Positions 7,875 to 17,005 of a stretch of DNA of 26,939 bases are shown here, one piece after another. The DNA is from Phycisphaerae bacterium SM23_33. Its GTDB lineage: Bacteria > Planctomycetota > Phycisphaerae > SM23-33. The stretch is from assembly GCA_001303665.1 (NCBI GenBank), contig LJUF01000004.1:1-26939 (forward strand), given 5' to 3'. The notes under the pieces were generated by a model. That model ran no database searches. It was not told where the DNA came from and worked only from the letters and a program-made list of their open reading frames with translations. Numbering within the stretch: the stretch's first letter is position 1; the number at the start of each line of letters is the position of its first letter. A program made the position numbers and the translations under genes.

Positions 7875-9008
7875 ATGGGGCGCGACAGGCGTCAGTTAAA
7901 GGGCGGCAGGCCCGCGCGAGTGGCGGATGTCTGCCGAGTGCTGGAGGCGATCGCCCCGCCGGCGCTGGCCGCGGAGTGGGACAACGTGGGCCTCCTGATC
8001 GGCCGGGAGTCTGCGGCCGTCCGGCGGCTGCTGCTGACCGTCGACGTGACCGAGGCAGTTCTTCGTGAGGCCCGGCGGAACCGAGCGGAGGTGGTCGTGA
8101 CGTATCATCCGCCCATTTTCTGGCCCGTACCACGCCTCACGGCGGGAGCGACGCCCGTGGCCTACGCGGCCGCCCGGGCGGGCGTGGCGGTCTACGCGAT
8201 CCACACCGCCCTGGACGCGGCGCCGGGGGGCACCAACGACGTCCTGGCCGAGGCCGTCGGCATCGCCGATCCCCGCCCGCTCGAGCCGGTGACTCGGGAA
8301 GGCGACTTCAAGGTGGTTACGTTTCTCCCGGCCGAGGATTTGGCCCGGGTGGCGACGGCCGCCTTCGCCGCCGGTGCCGGCCGGGTGGGCAGCTATAGTG
8401 AATGCTGCTTCTACACCTCCGGCGTGGGAACCTTCCGCGGGGGGGCGGGGTCCCATCCGAGCAGGGGCCGGCCCGGGCGCCGGGAGGAGGTCGAGGAACT
8501 GCGGTTGGAGGTCGTCGCGGGCCGGAGCCGGATCGGTGAAATCATTGATGCCGTCAGGGGCACCCATAGCTAGGAAACTCCGGTGATTGATGTATATGCT
8601 GTGCACGCCGTGCCCGAGGGCGCCGGCCGAGGCCGGATCGGCCCGCTGCAAACGGCCGTTCCGCTGCCGGGGCTGCTGAGACGCATCAAGCGGGCTCTTG
8701 GCGTGGGAAAGGTGCTGGTGGCCGGCCGGCGGACCGGGCGTATCACCACGGCGGCCTGCTGCGAGGGTTCTTGCGGCGAGATGTTTCGCTCGGCCGCGGC
8801 CGGTGGTGCACAGGTCTACGTGACCGGCGAGATGGGCCACCACGACGCTTCGGCGGCGGCCACGGCTCGCATGGCCGTCGTCTGCGTAGGGCGCTGGAGG
8901 TCTGAGAGGATCACGCTGGCTAAGCTGGCCCCGCGCATTGTCGACGCATTGCCCCAATTGAGAGTGAGCATCTCCAAGGCCGACCACGATCCCTTGGAGG
9001 TCCTGTAG
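7875..9008 (+). pseudogene. NIF3-family (YqfO/NIF3L1-like) gene interrupted by in-frame TAG
   Basis: Two parts in the same frame, 7875-8573 and 8574-9008, together make a full-length 377-residue NIF3 protein broken only by TAG at 8571-8573. ATG 7875 is preferred because AAGGG lies 9 bases upstream. The N-terminal part has EWDNVGLLIG, TYHPPIFWP and AIHTALDAAPGGTND, which carry family metal ligands. A PII-like insert domain follows (GSYSECCFY, GTFRGG). The break falls at THS-stop-ETP, where the family has a conserved H-x-Y-E-E-P. The C-terminal part has VYVTGEMGHHDA and ends in an HDPLEVL like human NIF3L1, but the late ligand His is Arg (GRWRSER, CGC at 8892-8894). NIF3 proteins are dinuclear-metal proteins, some annotated as GTP cyclohydrolase-like; their function is poorly known. 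Downstream GTG 8583 might permit a separate C-terminal peptide. Confidence 0.82.
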
Positions 9009-9068
9009 GGCTTGCGGACCGGCCGGGCGACCAAGTCATCAATCCAGAGCCGGCGCTGGGAGATGCGG

Positions 9069-10976
9069 TCACGCCCTTGGCAGCCAGACGGTCATGGAGC
9101 CTTTTCTGCGGTTGGCCCAGAGGCAGTAGGGGACGGCCTTGATTCTGATCGGCCGGGTCGAGCGTCTGGCTGTGGGGCGGTAGAGTCGGCCTGTCCAGCC
9201 GGTTCGGGCGAGGGCCAAGCCGCGGCCTTGGATGACGGTCACGCCGCCCAACAGCCGCGGCTGGAATCGCGCGGTAAGCCTGCTGCGGTCCGGCAGCAGG
9301 ATGGCGTGGACGTCGGCGGCGTGATCGACCTGTTCCAGGCAGTACAGCAGGGGACCGCGCTGGATAGCGACCCGGCCAGCGTCCTGGGGCACCTTGGGGT
9401 GGGCTTGGACGCGTTCGACCGGCATGGCCAGCGACAGCGCCACGACGTCGCCGTCGGCCCATCTGTGCCGGATGCGGGCGTAGCCTTTCATGACCGCGGC
9501 CCGGACGGCCTTGCCGTTGAGCTTGACCCCCCACCTGCGGCACCAGCCGGGGACGCGCAGCATCAGGTCGAACCTCACCGGCGCCGCGGTCGTCACGGTG
9601 ATGCTGACCTGGCCGTCCCAGGGGTAACGGGTGTGCTGGCTGAGGGTGACTTTTTGCTCGGCGATCTCGGCCGCGGCCTCCCCGGCGGCGTAGAGATGGA
9701 CGTACGCCGCCCCCGGGCCGGCGGAGTAGGCGTACGTGCCAATCGACGCGATCAGCCGGGCAACGTTGGGAGGGCAGCACGCGCAGCCGAAGAACTCCTG
9801 CCGGCGGGCCCGGCCGTGCCGGATTGTCCCCTGGTCGCCGTAGGCGGCGAGGGGGTTTTCGTAGAAGAACTTCCTGCCGTCCAACGAGACGCCGCTGAGC
9901 ACGCCGTTGTACAGGGCCCGCTCCATCACGTCGGCATAGCGGGCCTCGCCGGTGAGGTTCACCATGCGCTGGGCCCAGAGCACCAGGCCGATGGCGGCGC
10001 AGGTCTCGGCGTAGGCGGTGTCGTTGGGCAGGTCGTAGTCGCTGGTGAAGCCTTCGTTTCGGAAGCTGGGCCCGATCCCGCCGGTGATGTACATCCGCCG
10101 CTGGGTAAGGTTGTTCCACAGCCGCCGGCACGCCGCCATGAGGGAGTCGTCGCCCGTCTCGCCGGCCAGATCAGCCATGGCCGAGTACAGGTACATCGCC
10201 CGGACGGCGTGCCCGACGACTACCCGCTGCCGCCGCACCGGCCGGTGGGCCTGACAATACTCGTACGTCCGACCCCAGAACGCGCCGGGCTCTTCGCCGC
10301 GGGCCTTGGCCTCGGCGTCGAAGAAGTGCGGCCGCCGGCCGCGCTGGTCGATGAAGTACTTGCTGAGCTTGAGGTACCGCTTCTGGCCGGTGGCGCGGTA
10401 GAGCCTTACCAGCGCCAGTTCGATCTCCTCGTGGCCGGGGCAGCCGGTCCGCTTGCCCGGGCCGAAGACGGAGTCAATGTGGTCGGCGTAGCGGCAGACG
10501 ACGTCCAGGAGGGTCCGCTTGCCGGTGGCCTGAAAGTGGGCGACGCCCGCCTCGATGAGGTGGCCGGCGCAGTACAGCTCGTGCATGTCGCGGAGGTTGC
10601 TCCAGCGGCGTTTCGGCTCGACCTGGGTGTAGTAACTGTTGAGGTACCCGTCAGCCTGTTGGGCCCGCCCGAGCAGCCGGATGATCGCGTTAACCCGGGA
10701 TTCCAGCTTGGGGTCGGGATGGGTGGTCAGCGAATACGCGGCCGCCTCGAGCCACTTGGCGATGTCGGAGTCGTAGAATTGGTGCGGGCGGTGGGATTTG
10801 CCCGGCCGCCATTTCATTTCCAGCGCCTGGATTCGTCTGGTTTCCAGCAGTTTGCGGTGGATGTGCGGTATGGTGGCGCGGCGGTTGATGGCGACCCGCC
10901 GCCCCCAAAAGCCTGGGCCGATCTGCACGTCGGCCAGCGCCAGTGGACGCAGCCTGATCTGGGCGGCAGTGCTCAT
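9069..10976 (-). CDS. GH127 beta-L-arabinofuranosidase-like glycoside hydrolase
   Basis: The 635-residue protein matches the GH127 family throughout and has its usual length. The zinc-binding and catalytic cysteine site is complete. Glu324 and Cys326 lie in AYAETCAAIG, and Cys400 and Cys401 in FGCACCPPNVARL; Cys400 corresponds to the nucleophile of HypBA1. Glu308 (RNEGF), 16 residues before Glu324, matches the proposed acid/base. Other family blocks are QADGYLNSYY (107-116), MHELYCAGHLIEA and MYITGGIG. Members remove terminal beta-L-arabinofuranose from plant glycans. There is no signal peptide, so it probably acts in the cytoplasm on imported oligosaccharides. An AAGGAG site about 7 bases before ATG supports the start. 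It follows hemA by 81 bases with no clear terminator between, so read-through is possible. Confidence 0.92.
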   Translation of the reverse strand: MSTAAQIRLRPLALADVQIGPGFWGRRVAINRRATIPHIHRKLLETRRIQALEMKWRPGKSHRPHQFYDSDIAKWLEAAAYSLTTHPDPKLESRVNAIIRLLGRAQQADGYLNSYYTQVEPKRRWSNLRDMHELYCAGHLIEAGVAHFQATGKRTLLDVVCRYADHIDSVFGPGKRTGCPGHEEIELALVRLYRATGQKRYLKLSKYFIDQRGRRPHFFDAEAKARGEEPGAFWGRTYEYCQAHRPVRRQRVVVGHAVRAMYLYSAMADLAGETGDDSLMAACRRLWNNLTQRRMYITGGIGPSFRNEGFTSDYDLPNDTAYAETCAAIGLVLWAQRMVNLTGEARYADVMERALYNGVLSGVSLDGRKFFYENPLAAYGDQGTIRHGRARRQEFFGCACCPPNVARLIASIGTYAYSAGPGAAYVHLYAAGEAAAEIAEQKVTLSQHTRYPWDGQVSITVTTAAPVRFDLMLRVPGWCRRWGVKLNGKAVRAAVMKGYARIRHRWADGDVVALSLAMPVERVQAHPKVPQDAGRVAIQRGPLLYCLEQVDHAADVHAILLPDRSRLTARFQPRLLGGVTVIQGRGLALARTGWTGRLYRPTARRSTRPIRIKAVPYCLWANRRKGSMTVWLPRA

Positions 10977-11057
10977 CGGTCACTCCTTAACCCGGCGGCA
11001 GCCGGATGCGCGGGCCTTCAGCCGACCCGCGGAGGATAATGCGGCCGCGGGGCTTTG

Positions 11058-12341
11058 TCACCTGCCCTCGGGCTTCAGCGGCAGGTCGAAGAGCTTTCGC
11101 AGCATGGCGGCGTGCTGGCGGGCGGTCTCGGTGCCGGCGGCGGCGCGGAGGTGGGTTAGCGGCTTGTGCAGCATCCTCCGCAGGGCGCGATGGAAGGCGC
11201 GGCGCAGGACCTGCTCGTTGGCGCGGGGGTCGCCGGTGAGCTTTTTTCGGGCGGCGGCCAACTCCTCGTCGGCGATCGCCCGCATCTGCCGATACAGCGA
11301 GTCGATGGTGGGGGCCACCTCCCGGACGTGCAGGCGCTCGAAGTAATCGGCGGTCCGGCGCTCGACGATGGCCCGGCCGGCGTCGATCTCCGCCGAACGC
11401 AGCCGGATGTTCTTTTCGACCACGGCCCTGAGATCGTCGATGTTGTACAGGGCCGCGCCGGAGACCTGGCCGGCCTGTTCTTCCACGTCGCGCGGCACGG
11501 CGATGTCCAGGATGAGCATGCGGCGGCGGGGGCGTTGGGCCATGGCCGCCCGCACGTCGGCGGCGGTGATGATGGCCCCGGAAGCGGCGGTGGAGCAGAC
11601 GACCAGGTCGGCCTCGGAGAGGGCGGCGGCGACCGACTCGAACGGCACGGCCTGGCCGCCGCACTGGCCGGCAAGCTCGGCGGCCCGGGCCGGGGAGCGG
11701 TTGGCCACCAGGATCCGACCCACCCCCAGCCGGCGGAACCCGCGCAGCATCAGCAGATTCATCTTGCCCGCGCCCACGCTGAGGGCGCACTTGTCGGTGA
11801 GGTCGTTGAGGACCTCTTTGGCGCAGTCCACGGCCACGGAGGCGACCGAGACCTTGCCGGTGGCGATCCGCGTGGCCGAGCGCACCTCCTTGGCCACGCT
11901 GAGGGCCAGTTGGAACAGCTCGTTGAGTTCCGGCCCGGCGGCATTGACCGATTGGGCCAACTGGTAGGCCTGCTTGACCTGGGCGAGGATCTGGTCTTCG
12001 CCAGGCACGAGGCTGTCCAGTCCGGCGGCGACAGCGAACAGGTGGCGGACCGCCTCGGCGTCGGCGTGGACGTACAGGGCGCCGTCGTAGTCGGCCCGCG
12101 GAACGTCGTGAAAGGCCCCGAAGAACGCGCGAATCTCCTCCTCCCGCGGCCGGGCGTGCAGCGGGCGGATGACGTACAGCTCCGAACGGTTGCAGGTGGA
12201 GAGGATGACGAAGGCGGCGGCCCCGTAGCGGTCGCGGAGGGTCTCCAGGGCCGCCCGCGCGGCCGGCGGGCTGAACGCCAGCCGCTCTCGTAGCGGCACG
12301 GGGGCGGTCTTGTGACTGGCTCCGACGCACAGGATCCGCAT
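11058..12341 (-). CDS. hemA: Glutamyl-tRNA reductase
   Basis: The 427-residue enzyme reduces glutamyl-tRNA(Glu) to glutamate-1-semialdehyde with NADPH, the first step of C5 tetrapyrrole synthesis. The N-terminal catalytic domain has GASHKTAP (7-14) and the nucleophile Cys50 in LSTCNRSELY. EDQILAQVKQAY (115-126) and the tRNA-binding region follow. The NADPH-binding domain starts with GAGKMN (190-195) and has VANRSPARA. A C-terminal helical dimerisation domain ends the protein. The frame remains open upstream inside the preceding gene, but MRILCVGASH is the family's normal start, and AGGAAAG lies just before ATG. The start lies 2 bases after the TGA of precorrin-2 dehydrogenase, which implies translational coupling. 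Together the two genes feed the siroheme/haem pathway. Confidence 0.95.
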   Translation of the reverse strand: MRILCVGASHKTAPVPLRERLAFSPPAARAALETLRDRYGAAAFVILSTCNRSELYVIRPLHARPREEEIRAFFGAFHDVPRADYDGALYVHADAEAVRHLFAVAAGLDSLVPGEDQILAQVKQAYQLAQSVNAAGPELNELFQLALSVAKEVRSATRIATGKVSVASVAVDCAKEVLNDLTDKCALSVGAGKMNLLMLRGFRRLGVGRILVANRSPARAAELAGQCGGQAVPFESVAAALSEADLVVCSTAASGAIITAADVRAAMAQRPRRRMLILDIAVPRDVEEQAGQVSGAALYNIDDLRAVVEKNIRLRSAEIDAGRAIVERRTADYFERLHVREVAPTIDSLYRQMRAIADEELAAARKKLTGDPRANEQVLRRAFHRALRRMLHKPLTHLRAAAGTETARQHAAMLRKLFDLPLKPEGR

Positions 12342-12343
12342 CG

Positions 12344-12964
12344 TCAGCTTTCCTCCAGGGCCGTTTCCGCCAGCCGCATCAAGCCCTCCACGCCGCCTTC
12401 CAGAAAGGCCTTGTAGCCGATTTCGCCGGCCAGTTTCCCCAGGACGTGCCGGCGCCGTTCGGCATCCGGCGTCCGCTGGTGCACGTGCCTCCGGGCGTGG
12501 CGCAGGGCGGCGGCGAATTCGCCGACCCGCTCCGGCAGGCAGGCGGAGAGTTTTTCCTTCAGGCTGGCGGCCAGGGCGGGCGAGGCCCCGCCCGTGCCCA
12601 CGGCGACGACGACGTTGCCGTCCTCGGCCACGGCCGCCGTGAAGAAGTCGCAGTGATCCGGGTCGTCGGCCACGTTGACCAGGGCCCCCGCGGAGCGGGC
12701 GTCGGCGGCGATCCGCGCGTTCAGGTGGGCGTCGTCGGTGCAGGCGAACACCAGGGTCGCGCCGGCCAGCAGCGAAGGGTCGTACGCTCGGCGGAGGCAC
12801 TCCAAGCCGCGGCCCCGCGGGCCGTCCGGGGCGTCGGGGTCTACCAGGCGGACCGTGGCGCCGGCCCCGACCAGGGACTTGGCCTTGCGCATTCCCACCG
12901 GCCCGGCCCCGACCACCACGCACAGCCGGCCGGCCACGTTCAACATGATCGGGTACGTCTTCAT
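12344..12964 (-). CDS. Precorrin-2 dehydrogenase / sirohydrochlorin ferrochelatase-like
   Basis: The 206-residue protein corresponds to the N-terminal half of CysG and to stand-alone YlnF/Met8p-type enzymes. It oxidises precorrin-2 to sirohydrochlorin with NAD and may insert iron to give siroheme. VVVGAGPVGMRKAKSL (16-31) is the NAD-binding loop. NVADDPDHCDFF (97-108) contains the catalytic Asp. GTGGASPALA (123-132) carries Ser128, the counterpart of the conserved Ser of CysG. A C-terminal helical dimerisation segment follows. It lacks the methyltransferase half of CysG, so uroporphyrinogen methylation must be encoded elsewhere. AGGAG a few bases before ATG supports the start. It lies 28 bases after the upstream membrane protein gene and 2 bases before hemA, so the three are probably co-transcribed. 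Confidence 0.93.
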   Translation of the reverse strand: MKTYPIMLNVAGRLCVVVGAGPVGMRKAKSLVGAGATVRLVDPDAPDGPRGRGLECLRRAYDPSLLAGATLVFACTDDAHLNARIAADARSAGALVNVADDPDHCDFFTAAVAEDGNVVVAVGTGGASPALAASLKEKLSACLPERVGEFAAALRHARRHVHQRTPDAERRRHVLGKLAGEIGYKAFLEGGVEGLMRLAETALEES

Positions 12965-12992
12965 GCTCTCCTGTGCCGAAGCGGCGGATGCA

Positions 12993-14000
12993 CTATCTTG
13001 CCTGGGCGAGCCGCCTCAAGAGCTCGGCGTCGAGGGCGTCGGCGGCCTTGGCGAATTCGCGATCGATCGGGTCGGAGCTGCCGAGCTTCTTTGCGATCAG
13101 CCGGCGGACCTTCATCCGGTCGCCGCGCCGGTTGCAGGTCAGCTTGACCACGCCCAGGGCCAGCACGGCCTCGAGGCGGACGGCCCGGTCGGCGTGGTTT
13201 TCGACCAGGTTGAACACGTCTCCGGGATTCAACGCCGGCGGCAGCCTCCAGATCACCCGGTTGTAGTGGCCGCTGTAGACCAGCTCGATCTGCGCCAGCC
13301 CCTCGGCGTAGTGCCTGACCTGCCTGGCCCGGTCGGGCTTGTCCCACTTGGTCGCGTACAGCCGAACCAGCAGGTCGCAGGCGTTCTTCTGCAATCCCAC
13401 GCCGTACAGAATGGTCTCCATCCGCGCCCGCTCGGCCATCATGTGGTACCCCATCGTGAACAGGTCGAACAGGCACTTCTCGGCCTTAGGATACATTTGC
13501 TCCCCGGCGGCCTGGCAGGCACAGCTCAGGAAGATCGGCACGTTAGCCAAATTCTGAAAGTCCGCGGCCTCCGCAGCATGATAGGGGCTTTCGATCTTGC
13601 TGGGGGTCAGGCGGAAGCTGTAGGTCATGCCCTTTTTCGCGGCCCCGGCGGCGATGGCTTCCTGGATCGGGTCCAGCAATTTCCGGTCAGCCTCAGTCAG
13701 TTTGTCCTGGCCCGCGACGACCTGTGGCAGGCGGGCGCAGACCTCCACGATCGCGTCGTGGTTCTGCTTGTACAGCTCGATTGCCCGGTGATAGTCATCG
13801 CCGGCGTCTCCCTCGGCCGAGGGCTTGGCCGGCAGCACCAGCGTGATTTCCTTGCGCGGCTGCAACTCCGCGAGTTTATCGGAGCCCAGCGTGGCCGAGG
13901 TCGGCCTGGATGGGGACGGGAAGAAAACCAGGACGATGATGATGAAGGCCACACCCGTGCCCAGGATGCCTGCCACCAGCCAATGCAGTTTGTCACCCAT
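12993..14000 (-). CDS. Membrane-anchored protein of unknown function
   Basis: I do not recognise this 335-residue protein. Residues 7-27 form one strongly hydrophobic segment (LVAGILGTGVAFIIIVLVFF). The short positively charged N-terminus before it suggests a single membrane anchor with most of the protein on the outer face. The remainder is mostly helical and charged, with DDYHRAIELYKQ and Ala-rich helices, and may be a TPR-like or tetratricoid fold. No catalytic motif stands out. A GGGGAG site about 8 bases before ATG supports the start. It lies 34 bases after the DUF4091 gene and 28 bases before precorrin-2 dehydrogenase, so it appears to be in that operon, but nothing ties it to tetrapyrrole synthesis beyond position. 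Confidence 0.75.
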   Translation of the reverse strand: MGDKLHWLVAGILGTGVAFIIIVLVFFPSPSRPTSATLGSDKLAELQPRKEITLVLPAKPSAEGDAGDDYHRAIELYKQNHDAIVEVCARLPQVVAGQDKLTEADRKLLDPIQEAIAAGAAKKGMTYSFRLTPSKIESPYHAAEAADFQNLANVPIFLSCACQAAGEQMYPKAEKCLFDLFTMGYHMMAERARMETILYGVGLQKNACDLLVRLYATKWDKPDRARQVRHYAEGLAQIELVYSGHYNRVIWRLPPALNPGDVFNLVENHADRAVRLEAVLALGVVKLTCNRRGDRMKVRRLIAKKLGSSDPIDREFAKAADALDAELLRRLAQAR

Positions 14001-14034
14001 GGCGAATCTCCCCGCCTCGGGTCGGCCTGGAGGC

Positions 14035-16908
14035 TTACTGCCCGGCCGGCTGGGTCGTTCTCAATCGGACCTGCCCGTCCCTGGGCACCAGCACCATGGT
14101 GCCAAGATTCTCCGGATGATAAAAGTACCGGGGCGCCCCGGACCAGCTGGAGGCCTCGCCGCCGGTGGTCGCGAAGCGGGTGAAGTTGACGCGCCACGAG
14201 CCCTCGGGGGAGGCCGCCTGAAACGCCCGCAGCGGGACGGCCAACTCGACGATCCACAGATGCTGGCCCTTGCCGATGGCCACCTTGGCCCCGACCGGCC
14301 AGGGCTGCCACCGGCCCAGGGGCGGGTCGGTGTGGGCGCCGCGCTCGGCGAGCATCACGCCGTTGCACTTGACGATGAGGTGGTAGAGCTCCTCGACCGA
14401 CTCGGCCTGGCCGGTCGGATCGATGATGACCTCCACCAGGTCCTCCCCGCTGGCCATGAGCTGGTCATAGCGGATGATGTTGTTGGGCTCGGCCCGGATG
14501 CTCGCGGGGATGGGCTCCTCGCAGCGGAAGGCCAGGTACAGGTTCTCCGCGTCGTGCAGGGCGAAGACGGCGGTCTGGCGCCGGGCCAGGCCGTCGCCGA
14601 CACGGCCCCGCCGGCCGAGCAGCTTGAAAGCCCCCGCTCGGTTGCACACGCGCAGCGGCCAGTCGTGCAGGTCGCCGTCGATGGTCAGCTTTACGCCGCA
14701 CCAGCCGGCCAGCACCACCGGCACGTCGGCCGACAGCGCGTCCTGCTGGCCCAGGCTGGTGGTCAGCCCCAGCGGCATCCTCATCTTGCCGTCGATGTCT
14801 ATCGGCAGGTGGTCGCCTTCGGTGACCAGCTCGATCACGGCCCGCTTTCCGCCGCCCAGGCTGGGGAGGCTTTTTTCCGGCTGGGCGGCGCCCCAGCCCG
14901 GCGGCGGCGTGAGCTTCACCGCCACATCCACCGGGCGGGTGAACTCGTTGTACAACTCCACGCGGATGGCGGCGCGGAATCGCCCGCTGCCGACCGGCTG
15001 CACGCGCGAGCGAACCCTCTCGGCGCGGACCCGGCCGGTGTGCTCGGTAAGCTTCTTCCAGGCGAGTCTCTGGACGAGCAGTTCATGGCTGGAGGCACGG
15101 CCGGGATAGACGGCGGCCAGGGCCTCATCGGCCAGCAATTGTCGCGCCAGCAGCCAGACCTCCCCGTCGCGGACCCACCCGTCCAGGCGCGGGTCCTGGT
15201 AGTGGTCCCCGACCGCGTCCAGAGAGCCGTAGCGGACCATGGTGTTGAGCAGCGCCTGCGCGATGCCCGCTCGCTGTTTCTGCTCCAGCAGCCACAGGTA
15301 TGCAACGTCCTGCAGGCCGCGACGAAGCCACTTCAGCCGCACCGAAGGCAGCACCGCCTTCAGTCCGAAGCTGTCGCCCGGATAGAACAGCCGCCCCTGG
15401 GTTTCGGCCTCCGGGCGGTACACCTGCCCGGTCCAGTCGAGGGTCTCGGGCAGGAGGATTCCGGCGCAGCCGTATTTCATGGCCAGCCAGGCCAAGGCCC
15501 GGACGTCGGCCGGGGAGGCGAGCACACCGCAGCTTCCGACATACGGCGGTCGGCCGGGGCGAAGCCACAGGCCGGCCAAGGCATGCTGGCGGCTGGCGAG
15601 GCGGCCGGCTTGGGAAAACGCCACCAGGTCGGCCGGCGGGGCGTACATATCCGCTAGTTTTGCGAAGCCCTCCGGCGCCGCCCAGGTGGTTTCCGGCGGG
15701 GGGGTGGGGGGCAGCTCGCTGAGGATGGGGATCTCCGGCGCGGCGGCGCGGAACGGGCCGGCCAGTGCGGCGTGGCGCTGGTAACCGGCCGGGCCGGCCT
15801 CCTCCGGCCTGGGCCAGAAGAACAGCCTGTCTTTTGCCCCGAGCGTTTCCAAGTGTTTGACGCTTTGGGACATGGCCGCCGAGAGGGTTTCCTGGTAGGC
15901 GGCGGTGCCGGCGCCGCCGTAGCTGTCGGGCTCGGGCCAGCCGGCCCACAGCGGCACCGGCCAGGCGGCCACGCCGATCCGGTCGTCGAACGCGGTGCCG
16001 TCCAGGTACGGCTTGACGATGGAGTCGTAGTCGTCCCAGCGCAGGGCCACCTCCCCGGAGGGCTGCCGCTTGAGCAGGGGGTGGATCGTCTTGTCGAACA
16101 GGTCCACCCAATGCTCGTGCCCCAGCCGCATCAATTCCCGCAGGATCACCAGCCCCTGGCGGACCGGTTCGCTGGAGGTAGCCAGCCGGACCGGCACGAA
16201 GGGCTTCATTTCGCCGTCCGGGCCGGAGGGCTGGCGGACGAACTGCCGAAATATGGTCTCGTGGGAAAAGCCGCCCACGCACACCACCGGCCGGCTGTTG
16301 GGCAGCACCAGGTCGTAGACCTTCAGGCCGACGGTGAGCTGCTGCCTGTCGGCGGCGGAGCGGATGCTGATGGCCCCGCGGTATTCGCCCGGCAGCGCGG
16401 TCTCGGGGACGCTGACGTCCACCCACACCGCCAGTCTCTCGCCGCCGCCCAGGTTCAAGGGCTGGCCGGCGGCCGGAGCGTCGATCGGAACCAGCGCGTC
16501 GTAGAAGCCGGCCGGGCCGATCGGCCCATCCGCCAGGCGGAGGAACCAGGCCGGGTAGCTGCCAATCTTCACCGGCAGCATGCGGAACAGCCGTACGCAA
16601 TCGGCCGGGAGCTTCTGCTTTTGGGGACCGGTCAACTCGCCCATGGCCAGCCGAACCTGCGCCAGCCCACCCGGCGGGGCGTCCACAATCAACTGAAAGC
16701 TGACGGTCTCGTTGGTGCTGGAAAACAGGCGGATGGTGCGGGTATCGGCCTCCCACACACTGGTGTGGTCCGCGGGGGGCGTGCGGTCGGTGAGGTGCAC
16801 CATGTCGCTGGCGGCCCACAGGCGCGGGCGCCCGGGCTCGACGACGCAGCCGACCGGCGCCGCGGCCAGGCCGGCGCACGTAAGCATGGGTACCAGCCAG
16901 CGAAGCAT
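14035..16908 (-). CDS. Exported DUF4091 / GH123-like protein with CBM9-like C-terminal domain
   Basis: The 957-residue protein starts with a signal peptide ending PVGC at 18-21, an imperfect lipobox because Pro occupies -3. An N-terminal beta-sandwich is followed by a TIM-barrel-like middle. The DUF4091 signature appears near residues 500-560: GRLFYPGDSF, then SVRLKWLRRGLQDVAYLWLL. From about 740 there is a CBM9-like domain (LTIDGDLHDWP, DAENLYLAFRC, VNFTRFATT). DUF4091 proteins are related to GH123 hexosaminidases. In the expected catalytic segment (about 361-370) the sequence is FFWPRPEEAG, without the adjacent Asp-Glu pair of GH123, so hydrolase activity is doubtful. A promoter ending 9 bases before ATG suggests a leaderless start and the head of an operon running to hemA. 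Confidence 0.82.
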   Translation of the reverse strand: MLRWLVPMLTCAGLAAAPVGCVVEPGRPRLWAASDMVHLTDRTPPADHTSVWEADTRTIRLFSSTNETVSFQLIVDAPPGGLAQVRLAMGELTGPQKQKLPADCVRLFRMLPVKIGSYPAWFLRLADGPIGPAGFYDALVPIDAPAAGQPLNLGGGERLAVWVDVSVPETALPGEYRGAISIRSAADRQQLTVGLKVYDLVLPNSRPVVCVGGFSHETIFRQFVRQPSGPDGEMKPFVPVRLATSSEPVRQGLVILRELMRLGHEHWVDLFDKTIHPLLKRQPSGEVALRWDDYDSIVKPYLDGTAFDDRIGVAAWPVPLWAGWPEPDSYGGAGTAAYQETLSAAMSQSVKHLETLGAKDRLFFWPRPEEAGPAGYQRHAALAGPFRAAAPEIPILSELPPTPPPETTWAAPEGFAKLADMYAPPADLVAFSQAGRLASRQHALAGLWLRPGRPPYVGSCGVLASPADVRALAWLAMKYGCAGILLPETLDWTGQVYRPEAETQGRLFYPGDSFGLKAVLPSVRLKWLRRGLQDVAYLWLLEQKQRAGIAQALLNTMVRYGSLDAVGDHYQDPRLDGWVRDGEVWLLARQLLADEALAAVYPGRASSHELLVQRLAWKKLTEHTGRVRAERVRSRVQPVGSGRFRAAIRVELYNEFTRPVDVAVKLTPPPGWGAAQPEKSLPSLGGGKRAVIELVTEGDHLPIDIDGKMRMPLGLTTSLGQQDALSADVPVVLAGWCGVKLTIDGDLHDWPLRVCNRAGAFKLLGRRGRVGDGLARRQTAVFALHDAENLYLAFRCEEPIPASIRAEPNNIIRYDQLMASGEDLVEVIIDPTGQAESVEELYHLIVKCNGVMLAERGAHTDPPLGRWQPWPVGAKVAIGKGQHLWIVELAVPLRAFQAASPEGSWRVNFTRFATTGGEASSWSGAPRYFYHPENLGTMVLVPRDGQVRLRTTQPAGQ

Positions 16909-16917
16909 AGAAATGCG

Positions 16918-16946
16918 ATTTTACCCGGGCGGCCGGTGCCTGTCCA
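16918..16946 (-). promoter_or_regulatory. Putative leaderless promoter of the DUF4091 gene
   Basis: On the minus strand TGGACA (16946-16941) and TAAAAT (16923-16918) are separated by 17 bases. Both differ from consensus at one position. The -10 ends 9 bases before the ATG at 16908, so transcription would begin at or within a few bases of the start codon. No Shine-Dalgarno is present. Confidence 0.65.
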
Positions 16947-17005
16947 AGTTCGCGCCGCCGCGGAGGGGGCGGGGTATCGGTTCGGCCGAAGGATGCGCCG
17001 CCGGC

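Noticed and set aside
8442..8470. G-run in the NIF3 gene as a possible frameshift
   Set aside because: The reading frame and family motifs (GTFRGG, EEVEEL) continue correctly across it. The only interruption is the TAG at 8571.
9012..11039. 675-residue plus-strand open frame opposite GH127
   Set aside because: The minus-strand GH127 protein has all its catalytic residues. The opposite frame has low-complexity composition typical of antisense shadows.
12342..12923. N-terminal extension of hemA giving a 621-residue fusion
   Set aside because: The extra part is the wrong frame of precorrin-2 dehydrogenase. The conserved MRILCVGASH start with its own ribosome-binding site is at 12341.
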